A stretch of DNA of 29,536 nt from JADFRG01 sp048054495 (GTDB lineage: Bacteria; Chloroflexota; Anaerolineae; Anaerolineales; E44-bin32), in the NCBI GenBank assembly GCA_048054495.1, contig JBGMQN010000052.1, forward strand, positions 1 to 29,536, read 5' to 3'. The first letter of the stretch is position 1. Every line of letters begins with the position of its first letter. This document shows positions 16,931 through 23,790 of the stretch, piece after piece. A model generated the notes under the pieces. The model did no database searches and was not told the origin of the DNA. It saw only the letters and a list, made by a program, of their open reading frames with translations. The position numbers and the translations under genes were made by a program.

Positions 16931-17609
16931 AAAGATCCTTATAGCGACATGTCTTGTTCAGCATGCAGAAATCGCATTGTCGGCCCCCGCCCGCCAGATG
17001 CTCTCCCATGCCGATCACCATCGAGAGTGATTTGTTTGGCGACATCATCCGGGACCGGTTGAGTTTCACCCCAATCTTCTGCGCAGGAAGGAGACCGAAT
17101 ATTTGATCTTGTCCGTCATCCACTGACCAACCCTGCATGCCCGGGCTCAGGGGGATGCTGACCTCCATCCGCTCGTCGCGCGCCGCTTTCTCAAAACGCC
17201 TGCAGGCCTGATTTGCCAGGTCTTCCACGGCCGCGTTTCCTAGCCCGTCCAGCGAAAGGCTGAAAAGCGGGTCCGCCTTGAACGCTCCCGCGACCAAAGA
17301 ATCGATCTCTGCGCCGATCGTACATACGACGAGAACAATCTCCTTGGCAGGTGATAGATGCTTAGCCAACAGGCGACTCCGCAGCTTGTCTCCGCCCCGC
17401 AGCAGCAGTCGCTCGTGCATCACCGATTCCAATGCCATGCGCCGGTAGATCAACCGAGGTTTTAGAAGCGGAGAACCCTCAGCGATGGCGCGCTCGGCGA
17501 CATCGACGAGATTTGGGGAGCGCGTGCGAATGATTTCAGGATCGGCTCCTTGGCCGCGCAACACGCGATCGATGTCAAGTGTCAGCTCCCAATCATCAAT
17601 GGTTTGCAT
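16923..17609 (-). CDS. MetH activation-domain-like protein with C-terminal Cys cluster
   Basis: A 228-aa protein resembling the C-terminal reactivation domain of cobalamin-dependent methionine synthase, here a separate polypeptide. Matching parts are the VVCTIGAEID strand, DGLGNAAVEDLANQ helix, SPG...QDQIFGLL and IGVKLNRSRMMSPNKSLS. The AdoMet-binding RxxxGY of E. coli MetH is not kept: the Arg position is P153 and the Tyr is M158. A Cys motif, C212-x2-C215-x5-C221, lies at the C-terminus and could bind metal or an Fe-S cluster. I chose the ATG at 17609, 10 nt after the previous stop; an ATG at 17672 overlapping that gene is possible, and neither has a good ribosome site. It probably works with the adjacent RACo-like activator. 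Confidence 0.8.
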   Translation of the reverse strand: MQTIDDWELTLDIDRVLRGQGADPEIIRTRSPNLVDVAERAIAEGSPLLKPRLIYRRMALESVMHERLLLRGGDKLRSRLLAKHLSPAKEIVLVVCTIGAEIDSLVAGAFKADPLFSLSLDGLGNAAVEDLANQACRRFEKAARDERMEVSIPLSPGMQGWSVDDGQDQIFGLLPAQKIGVKLNRSRMMSPNKSLSMVIGMGEHLAGGGRQCDFCMLNKTCRYKDLYV

Positions 17610-17619
17610 ACGATCGCGG

Positions 17620-18465
17620 TCAGTCCGTCTGGTGAGATCGGAAGTATTGAATGTAGCGAGCTCCAAACGCATCCCTTCCCATAAGAAGATCGGTCGCACG
17701 GACTGTTCGGGTCATCTTCCCTGCATTGGTTATGGCGCATGTGGCTCCCGCTCCCATGGTCAAGGCCAGGAACGCCAGATTGATAATGTGGCGCTCCGGC
17801 AGGCCAAACGAAACATTGCTAGCGCCAACGTTGATGTTGACCCCAAACTCTCCATGTATGCTCTCGATCGCTTCGATCGTGGTCACCGCAGCTTGGTGAT
17901 CCGCGCCGATGGTCAACACGAGCGGGTCGATCACCACATCCTCTTCGCTGATTCCCAGCTTTGCCGCCTCTTCCAAAATCCGTCCGGCGACTTTGACTCT
18001 ACCTTCGCTGGTCGAGGGGATTCCATCATCGTCCATCGTCAATCCTATGACTGCGGCGCCGTGATCCTTTACAAGCGGCAGCACGCTCTCGAGCGAGGAC
18101 TTCTCGCCGTTCACGGAGTTGACAAGCGCCTTTCCTTCAATTTGGGATAGTGCGGAGGCCAGGGCTTCAAGATTGGGTGAGTCGATGCAAATGGGTGCAT
18201 CGACTTCTGAGGAAACAGCTCCAACGATTTGTGGTAGTAGGGTCACCTCGTCCAATCCAGGTACGCCGACATTCACGTCGAGCACATCCGCGCCGGCCTC
18301 GACCTGACTGCGGGCCAGCTCACGGATGTAATCCAGATCCCCCTCGGTCAGTGCTTTGGAAAGTCTCTTGTTTCCGGTGGGATTGATTCTTTCGCCGATG
18401 ATGGTGAACGGACCGTCGTCGGTAATCGTAACTTCGTTGGTCGAGCTTCGCAAAAGAGTTTTCAC
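17620..18465 (-). CDS. Pterin-binding methyltetrahydrofolate:corrinoid methyltransferase
   Basis: A 281-aa TIM-barrel enzyme of the MeTr/AcsE/MtgA and MetH pterin-domain family. It moves a methyl group between tetrahydrofolate and a corrinoid protein. Visible motifs are IIGERINPTGN, GADVLDVNVG, ICIDSPN, ALVNSVNGE and NINVGASNVSFGLP, all in the expected order; length is normal for the stand-alone form. The GTG start overlaps the TGA of the broken MttB-type gene upstream (GTGA), which shows it was translationally coupled to that gene. Direction of methyl transfer is not determined by sequence: it could feed methyl groups into folate (demethylation) or take them from methyl-THF (methionine synthesis). 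Confidence 0.92.
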   Translation of the reverse strand: MKTLLRSSTNEVTITDDGPFTIIGERINPTGNKRLSKALTEGDLDYIRELARSQVEAGADVLDVNVGVPGLDEVTLLPQIVGAVSSEVDAPICIDSPNLEALASALSQIEGKALVNSVNGEKSSLESVLPLVKDHGAAVIGLTMDDDGIPSTSEGRVKVAGRILEEAAKLGISEEDVVIDPLVLTIGADHQAAVTTIEAIESIHGEFGVNINVGASNVSFGLPERHIINLAFLALTMGAGATCAITNAGKMTRTVRATDLLMGRDAFGARYIQYFRSHQTD

Positions 18466-18707
18466 GCTTCTTCCTTATCTGCTGGAGTATCTCGCGGTCT
18501 GACGATTATTGTATCGAAATCTACCTCGGCATTGACATCGGCAAATATCTTCAGCGCCTTCTCTGACGGCATCTTGACCCCGACATCTTCCAGGATGTCC
18601 AGCGCCATCTGATTGATCCTTCTTATCTACTCGCCATCGAGAATGCTGATCTTGAGTTTCGATTTCAAGGGTTGAATGCTCGCTTTTCTTTCCTTCGATT
18701 CGATCAT
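18462..18707 (-). pseudogene. Remnant of an MttB-family corrinoid methyltransferase
   Basis: An ATG at 18707 with GGAG 9 nt upstream opens a frame whose product resembles the N-terminus of the trimethylamine methyltransferase (MttB/MtgB) superfamily: LKISILDG, then IRRINQMALDILEDVGVKMP and SEKALKIFADVNAEVDFDT. Codon 27 is an in-frame TAG (18629-18627) where relatives have Glu or Gln. The frame ends at a TGA overlapping the next start, after only 81 codons; intact members are near 480 aa. So one nonsense mutation and the loss of about 400 residues are both visible. The intact gene would have supplied the substrate-specific methyl transfer onto the corrinoid protein. TAG ends many genes here, so pyrrolysine decoding is unlikely. 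Confidence 0.72.
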
Positions 18708-18772
18708 TTAATCCATCTCCCTTGTTTATCCAACCCGGCCCGCGCCAATGTGCAAGCCAATTCGTCACTCAT
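18704..18772 (-). CDS. Possible 22-aa ORF coupled to the MttB remnant
   Basis: An ATG at 18772 with GGGAG 8 nt upstream encodes MSDELACTLARAGLDKQGRW followed by IK and a TGA. The stop overlaps the remnant's start codon as ATGA. Its first five residues are identical to those of the corrinoid protein just upstream. It may be a leader peptide, or the fused ends of a second, internally deleted corrinoid-protein gene. No family can be assigned. Confidence 0.35.
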   Translation of the reverse strand: MSDELACTLARAGLDKQGRWIK

Positions 18773-18791
18773 AGTGTGGGCTCCCGCGGCC

Positions 18792-18807
18792 TCTAGGCAT
18801 ACCTAGA
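18792..18807. other. Short perfect inverted repeat
   Basis: TCTAGG-CATA-CCTAGA is a 6-bp stem with a 4-nt loop, located 28 nt after the corrinoid gene stop and 20 nt before the 22-aa ORF. It has no T-tract, so it is not a standard terminator; it might mark an mRNA-processing or attenuation hairpin. Confidence 0.25.
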
Positions 18808-18834
18808 AGAATGCACAGCACCTGGAAGCTCAAA

Positions 18835-19485
18835 TTATGCTGGAGCATCCACGAGTCCGAAGGCCATATCCACCGCAGAGATGGCATCCTCGGCAAAGCC
18901 GTCAGCGCCGATCTCTTTGGCATACCGCGCGGTGACTGGCGCTCCTCCGACCATCACCTTCACTCTCTCTCTGAGCCCTGCCTGCTCCAAATCCTCGATG
19001 AGCTTCTTCTGCTGAACCATGGTCGTCGTCAACAGCGCCGAGGCGCCAACGATGTCGGCACTTGCCTCCCTAATTGCTTCAATGAACTCCTCTGAGCTAT
19101 TATTGACGCCGATATCGGTCACCTGAAAGCCATTGGCAGCCAGCATCGTCCCCACCAGCGTCTTACCGATTTCATGGAGATCGCCCTCTACCGTACCAAC
19201 CACAACCCTCCCAATTACCTCACGTTTCTTATCGCCGACCAGGGTCGGTTCGAGGATCGCCATGGCCCCTTTCATAGCTTCGGCGCCCATGATTAGCTGC
19301 GGGAGGAAGTACTCCCCATCATTGAACAATTCACCGACTTTCTGAATGCCTTTCGTCAGCCCTTCGCTGATGCATGACAGCGGATCGACACCTTGTTCGA
19401 GGGCCTGCTCTGCCAATGCAACAGCAGATTCCTTCTCACCGTCGATCACGGATTGGTATAGTTTTTGGAACAGCTCATCTGACAT
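18835..19485 (-). CDS. Corrinoid (B12-binding) methyl-carrier protein
   Basis: A 216-aa protein of the MtaC/MtbC/MttC family and of the MetH cobalamin module. An N-terminal helical cap domain (about 1-85, with LFNDGEYFLPQLIMGAEAM) precedes a Rossmann-type B12 domain. The cobalt-ligating motif D102-x-H104-x2-G107 (EGDLHEIGKTL) is intact, as are ALLTTTM and the VMVGGAPV strand. It carries the methyl group on cobalt between a methyl donor enzyme and the pterin-binding methyltransferase or homocysteine. The start has AGGAGA 6 nt upstream. It is the first gene of the leftward operon that ends with the RACo-like activator. Confidence 0.94.
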   Translation of the reverse strand: MSDELFQKLYQSVIDGEKESAVALAEQALEQGVDPLSCISEGLTKGIQKVGELFNDGEYFLPQLIMGAEAMKGAMAILEPTLVGDKKREVIGRVVVGTVEGDLHEIGKTLVGTMLAANGFQVTDIGVNNSSEEFIEAIREASADIVGASALLTTTMVQQKKLIEDLEQAGLRERVKVMVGGAPVTARYAKEIGADGFAEDAISAVDMAFGLVDAPA

Positions 19486-19897
19486 AACCGTCTCCTATCC
19501 TTCTATATATGTGGTTTATTGAGCGTGTCTTGAGGATCTTGAAGCCGGAGTAATTCTATAGCAGAAGATTCAATAAGATGACCGGCATCAAGAGGTGTCG
19601 TTCGTCCCCAATTCTGATACCGCATGGAAATTGACATGAATGGTGGATTCATAACGTAATTACTAGCCAATCTTTTGGCCTGAATTTCGCTTGCAGAACG
19701 GGCCTGCGGAGCGCGCCCAGCGGACGCAGGCGGAATAGTTCTATGACCTGTACAGGGGGAACTGGATTTGAAGCGCGTCAATGGGGCCTTGTGGGATTGG
19801 GATGTCGTCTACAATACTGATCGGCCACATCATTTGCTTGATTTGAAGACACCCGCCCAGTATCTTTGGAGCGCAAAAACGAGGCAGCGAAGAGAGT
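19486..19897. other. Divergent intergenic region with a GC-rich hairpin
   Basis: About 410 nt separate the corrinoid operon (-) from the homocysteine methyltransferase (+). I see no convincing gene; a 92-codon minus-strand frame has no family match. A strong hairpin lies at 19702-19731 (GCCTGCG/CGCAGGC, 16-nt loop). I looked for cobalamin-riboswitch and SAM-riboswitch core motifs on both strands and did not find them. GAAGAGAG just before the ATG at 19898 can serve as its ribosome site. Confidence 0.5.
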
Positions 19898-20639
19898 ATG
19901 CGAACCAGTCTTAAAGACCTGATTAGCTCCGGGCAACCAGTCCTGGCCGATGGCGCCATGGGAACCATGTTGTTCGCTCTCGGCCTCGGGCAAGGCGGCT
20001 CTCCAGAACGGTGGAATCTTTCCCATCCCGATCAAGTGAGCGAAGTTCATCGGGAATACATAGAGGCCGGCGCCCAGATTATCCTGACGAACTCATTTGG
20101 AGGCAACCGGATACTGCTGCAGCAGCACGGCCTCGACGACCAGGTCGAGCAGATCAACTTGACCGCAGCACAGCTCGCACGCGTCCAGGCGGATGCCGCC
20201 CCAGTTCCAGTCGCTGTCGGCGGATCGATGGGACCCACCGGGGCCATGATGGAACCTCTTGGCGAGCTCACTTACGAAGCGGCCAAGGCGGCTTTCGAGC
20301 AACAGGCACGCTCCCTGGCGAAAGGGGGAGTCGACGCATTTTGGATCGAGACGATGTATGACCTCGATGAANNNNNNNNNNNNNNNNNNNNNNNNNNNNN
20401 NNNNNNNNNNNNNNNNNNNNNNNNNNNNNNNNNNNNNNNNNNNNNNNNNNNNNNNNNNNNNNNNNNNNNNNCCGCATCTGGTGGATGGAGCTCCGACCTA
20501 CGATGCCACCCCTGAACACATGGCGGAGTACGCTCTGCAAGCCGTTGAGGAAGGCGCACAGATCATTGGTGGATGTTGCGGCAGCACGCCGGCCCACATC
20601 CGTGCCATGGCGGACGCGCTGCAACGGGAGGCAGCGTAG
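19898..20639 (+). CDS. Homocysteine S-methyltransferase family protein (interrupted by gap)
   Basis: Product of the BHMT/MetH-N-terminal family, which methylates homocysteine to methionine using zinc. The first 158 residues carry PVLADGAMGTMLF, ILTNSFGGNR, VAVGGSMGPTGAMMEP and FWIETMYDLDE. After the gap, 55 residues carry VDGAPTYDATPEHMAEY and the two zinc cysteines of GGCCGSTP; the third Cys expected in this family would fall inside the gap. The two parts are in different frames if the gap is taken as 100 nt, so the real gap is longer, about 250 nt by family alignment. There is no pterin or cobalamin module in this protein, but both are encoded next door. It may use methyl-corrinoid or another methyl donor. 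Confidence 0.88.
20372..20471. other. Assembly gap (100 N) inside the homocysteine methyltransferase gene
   Basis: Placeholder-length gap. The coding frames on either side do not agree for 100 nt, so the true length differs. Confidence 0.95.
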
Positions 20640-20693
20640 CGTTGCCTGGACTAATTCTTGCCAGTGGGGCACTGTCCCGCACTTAATACCCCC

Positions 20694-22160
20694 TCATTTT
20701 TCTCCAAACTCGATCGTTGGGCGCGGAAGTCCTGATTCCTCCACCAGGCGCGGGACAACCTGCTCCCAGTGGATTGCCATGATATGTAGACCACTGATCC
20801 CCGCTGTTTCTTTCAACTTCTCGATGAGCTCGAGGGCGATCTCCGCGCCAACCTCCTGCTGCCCTTCTTTGTCACCAGCATCATCCATCCGCTTGATGAT
20901 GTCCGGCGAAATCACCACACCGGGCAGATTTTCATCCATGAAATGCGCAGCTCTTGCACTCTTGAGCGGAACCAGCCCGGCCAGGATATAAGCCTTACCG
21001 AGCAGGTTGCGTTTGTCCAGCGCCTCCAGCCATTCCAGGAAGCGATCGTAGTCAAAAACCGGTTGGGTCTGGATGAACTGGGCGCCGGCATTAATCTTCT
21101 TCTCGAAGCGAAGTGCCTCGTACTTCGGGATCGCGCCGTAGGGCGAGGCTGCGGCACCGAGGAACCACTCTGGACGGTACTTGATCGGACGCCCATCGAG
21201 ATACACGCCCTCGTCTCTCATGCGGCGCAGCATCCAGAGCACCTGAACAGAGTCCATGTCGGATTGCGTCGGCGTGGAGCGAGGGGACGGCCCGAAGCGA
21301 TGGTGATCCCCGGACACGACCAGTAGATTTTTCAGACCCAGGCCAGCCATTCCCATGGCATCCGACTCGATGACCACGCGGTTCCGATCGCGGGCTTGCA
21401 TCTGCACGATGGGTTCGATGCCAAGCTCCATACAGATCCGGCTGCTGGCGACACTGCTCATCCGCGCGGAGGCCGAGGCATTGTCGGTGAAGTTGGCGGC
21501 CGAGACATACCCCTTGATCCAGCCAACTTTTTTCTCGAGGATGGCGGTGGAGGCACCCAATGGCGGGGCGATTTCAGTCACAGTCGTAAAGGTCCCGCTC
21601 CGCAAACTCGCCTCGAAATTCGAGATCGGTTCCTCATACTGAGGAGCATGGAATGCCGAATCCCCCTGCCACCAATCCGGTTGGCGTAGATCATAGAAGA
21701 GCTGATCCCATTCGCTTGAAAACTTCTCCCGCTTGATGAAAAAATCGGCCACGGAAGGACCCTGACCGCGCTCGCGCCAGGTCTTTAGGGCATCCAGCCA
21801 GGTCTCACGTCCAACTCGATCCCCATCCATGGGGGCATTGATCTCAAGCAGTTTATCTTCGCGTCCCATGCGCTCGGCGCGCTCATAGATAACGTACCAG
21901 GTGCAAGGTCGGGAGGGATCCACTTCGCAGGCGTCCGGAGTGGCTCCTCCACAAAGACCGTTGCGCAGACCTTTAGGGCAGGTCATCGGGCAAACAAATG
22001 CGGTTTCCCTGAGAATGCAGGTACCGCACATTTGGCACCCGAAGAGCAATCCCTTCACTGACTTCTCGAACGAGGTGAAAACCTTCAGGCCAGGAGAATC
22101 CTCATCAGTTCTGTACGGACGATACGCGGGCTGGTATGCCCTAGGCGAAAATATGGACAT
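20694..22160 (-). CDS. MetV-MetF fusion: methylenetetrahydrofolate reductase
   Basis: A 488-aa protein joining two parts usually encoded separately in acetogens. The N-terminal part (about 1-110) is MetV-like and Cys-rich: C42, C45, C48, C57, C61, C70, C78 and C86, with CPMTCPKGLRNGLCGG. The C-terminal part (about 185-470) is a MetF-type FAD TIM barrel (TVTEIAPPLGA, ANFTDNASASARMSS, LLVVSGDHH, AQFIQTQPVFDYDRF). It interconverts methylene-THF and methyl-THF. MetV partners lack the flavin site and probably transfer electrons, so the donor here may be ferredoxin or another Fe-S partner instead of NADH (inference). The ATG has GAGG 7 nt upstream. It converges with the homocysteine methyltransferase and functionally completes the methyl cluster. 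Confidence 0.9.
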   Translation of the reverse strand: MSIFSPRAYQPAYRPYRTDEDSPGLKVFTSFEKSVKGLLFGCQMCGTCILRETAFVCPMTCPKGLRNGLCGGATPDACEVDPSRPCTWYVIYERAERMGREDKLLEINAPMDGDRVGRETWLDALKTWRERGQGPSVADFFIKREKFSSEWDQLFYDLRQPDWWQGDSAFHAPQYEEPISNFEASLRSGTFTTVTEIAPPLGASTAILEKKVGWIKGYVSAANFTDNASASARMSSVASSRICMELGIEPIVQMQARDRNRVVIESDAMGMAGLGLKNLLVVSGDHHRFGPSPRSTPTQSDMDSVQVLWMLRRMRDEGVYLDGRPIKYRPEWFLGAAASPYGAIPKYEALRFEKKINAGAQFIQTQPVFDYDRFLEWLEALDKRNLLGKAYILAGLVPLKSARAAHFMDENLPGVVISPDIIKRMDDAGDKEGQQEVGAEIALELIEKLKETAGISGLHIMAIHWEQVVPRLVEESGLPRPTIEFGEK

Positions 22161-22350
22161 GTCTTAACCTCACAGATCAAGTTATCCCAATGTCAACCCC
22201 CAGCCGGTGTCACGGTCGGGTTGATCATGAGATGTGAATTACAGGCCAATATCTGAAATGCGACGCTGGTTGGAGCCATAATCTCTTTGCCAGTATCGTC
22301 GAGATGGAACGTGTGGGTAAGTGAAGATCCAAATGAACAATGGATTAGCC

Positions 22351-23226
22351 TTAGACCTTGAGTGAAGCTTGTGAATAGCTTTGGGATCGGAATCTCGCTT
22401 TGCAGGGAGCTTCAAACTGCTGCTTCTGATGCGCGCGGCANNNNNNNNNNNNNNNNNNNNNNNNNNNNNNNNNNNNNNNNNNNNNNNNNNNNNNNNNNNN
22501 NNNNNNNNNNNNNNNNNNNNNNNNNNNNNNNNNNNNNNNNGTAAAAAGGGAGAGCACGTAATCCGGAGAAAGACCGGATTCTCGCAGGCAGTTCTTGAGC
22601 TTCATTCTGGCATCGTGGGTAAGCTTGTAAATGTTGTTGCGATTGGTATTCATGCGCTGTGCGATCACGTCAAGCGGCATGCCGTGTACGAGCACGTTCA
22701 GCATCACAATTCGCTGCCGTTCCGTCAACTCGTTACTAATGATCTCGCGCAACATGTCGACCGCCTCCTGCCGCTGGACCGCCGCCTCGGGACTTCCATG
22801 TATTGCAGAAACCTTCAAGCCATCGACAATCGAGATTTCTTCGCCTTCTTCGTTTCTACTCACGAGGGGCACTTCTTGCCACAGGCGTCTGCGGAGTCCG
22901 CTGGCGGCTGTGTTGATTGCCACTCGCATGGCCCAGGTCGTGAATCGGCTTCGCCCCTCAAACGTATGCAGGTTATCCAGGACCTTCAACATGGCGTCTT
23001 GAGTGAAGTCCTCTGCGATCTGTTCCAGCTCAGACCAGGCGAATCGCTCCAATCGCTTACCCTGTCTTCCCAGGTACGCCTTCACCGCGCGGAATAGGTG
23101 TACGCGGAGAGCCTCAAGCGCCTCGGCTTGAACGGGTCCGCTTTGATCGAGCTCAAACAGCCATTCCTCATTGGTGCGCTCCCGACTCTTGAATGGCTTG
23201 ATGGCCTGACTAGTAATGCTCAACAT
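22351..23226 (-). CDS. ECF-like sigma-70 family RNA polymerase sigma factor (3' end in gap)
   Basis: At least 228 residues precede the gap. Region 2 is recognisable (AEDFTQDAMLKVLDNLHTFEGRSRFTTWAMRVAINTA) and region 4 has ELTERQRIVMLNVLVHGMPLDVIAQRMNTNRNNIYKLTHDARMKL. The region 2-4 linker is long for an ECF factor. An ATG start at 23226 with GGAGGG 5 nt upstream is far better than the longer frame at 23337, which would overlap the receiver gene. The real stop is within or near the gap: the reading beyond it (to 22351) is not conserved-looking. It follows a stand-alone receiver protein after 10 nt, so a phosphorelay may control its activity. No anti-sigma factor is visible. Confidence 0.85.
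   Translation of the reverse strand: MLSITSQAIKPFKSRERTNEEWLFELDQSGPVQAEALEALRVHLFRAVKAYLGRQGKRLERFAWSELEQIAEDFTQDAMLKVLDNLHTFEGRSRFTTWAMRVAINTAASGLRRRLWQEVPLVSRNEEGEEISIVDGLKVSAIHGSPEAAVQRQEAVDMLREIISNELTERQRIVMLNVLVHGMPLDVIAQRMNTNRNNIYKLTHDARMKLKNCLRESGLSPDYVLSLFXXXXXXXXXXXXXXXXXXXXXXXXXXXXXXXXXXCRAHQKQQFEAPCKARFRSQSYSQASLKV
22441..22540. other. Assembly gap (100 N) at the sigma factor 3' end
   Basis: Placeholder-length gap. The flanks do not overlap each other, so sequence is missing. Confidence 0.95.
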
Positions 23227-23236
23227 CGTGGCCCTC

Positions 23237-23611
23237 CTAGGTCGCTTTGGACCCAGCTCCAATTGCTGCTCGCAGATCTTGCGGTGAATCCCCCTTGAAA
23301 AAAAATGCGCTCGCTCCCGCCTCCACGGCTTCACCACGCGCGTAGGGGTACATGCTGAGCACGATGACTACAACGTTGGGCCAGTGCGCCTTGATCTCGC
23401 GAGTGGTCATCACTCCATCAAGTCGCGGCATGCGCACATCCATCAGAACGACGTCTGCCTGCTGCTCATCAAGGTAGAGCAACACTTCGCTACCGTCGCT
23501 CACTTCGCCCACTAGCTCCACCTCCGGCCAAGTGCCTATAAGGTCTTTCAGCCCCTCGCGGGCCCCACGGCTGTCGTCTGCTATGAGCACTCTGACTCTG
23601 GCTGGCTCCAT
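23237..23611 (-). CDS. Stand-alone response-regulator receiver protein
   Basis: A 124-aa CheY-like receiver domain with no output domain. The acidic pocket is D12/D13 (LIADDS) and the phosphoacceptor is D58 (VVLMDVRMP). The signalling Lys is in FFFKGDSPQDL and the switch Ser in IVLSMYPYA. The start at 23611 has AGGAG 7 nt upstream; the longer frame from 23698 runs into the upstream terminator region. It sits 10 nt before the sigma factor start, which suggests that it passes a signal to that factor, perhaps by protein binding (inference). The kinase could be the one encoded upstream at 24333-26252. Confidence 0.88.
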   Translation of the reverse strand: MEPARVRVLIADDSRGAREGLKDLIGTWPEVELVGEVSDGSEVLLYLDEQQADVVLMDVRMPRLDGVMTTREIKAHWPNVVVIVLSMYPYARGEAVEAGASAFFFKGDSPQDLRAAIGAGSKAT

Positions 23612-23724
23612 TAATCTGCTCCTGCCTCCCTCGTTCCACCGCAAATCGGTGCTGCTCATTTCGAGTTCAACTATGGCAGAAGGCAGGCGGAAGGTCATCA
23701 GCTTCTGTGGCCATTTCGAATGAA

Positions 23725-23751
23725 TAAAAAAGACCGCTTTTGAAGGCGGTC
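23725..23751 (-). terminator. Rho-independent terminator between the two response-regulator genes
   Basis: Read on the minus strand: GACCGC-CTTCAAAA-GCGGTC followed by six T. The 6-bp GC-rich stem and the T-tract are standard. It would end the LapA/kinase/NarL transcript and separate it from the receiver/sigma genes, which then need their own promoter downstream. Confidence 0.85.
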
Positions 23752-23790
23752 GGATAGGACCGGCGTCTAGCGCCTCGCGTGACGTTTGAC

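Noticed and set aside
18627..18629. TAG as a pyrrolysine codon
   Set aside because: It lies at codon 27, not at the active-site position of MttB. TAG ends many intact genes here, and the gene is also truncated. No pyl gene is in the window.
18475..18768. 97-codon minus-strand ORF between the corrinoid and pterin-binding genes
   Set aside because: Its translation has no family features. The frame beside it gives recognisable MttB-like sequence with a good start, so this ORF is a shadow.
19486..19897. Cobalamin or SAM riboswitch upstream of the corrinoid or homocysteine methyltransferase gene
   Set aside because: The conserved core words of these riboswitches are not visible on either strand.
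22191..22196. TTGACA on the minus strand upstream of the MetV-MetF gene
   Set aside because: A perfect -35 word, but there is no -10-like hexamer at 15-19 bp, so it is not called as a promoter.
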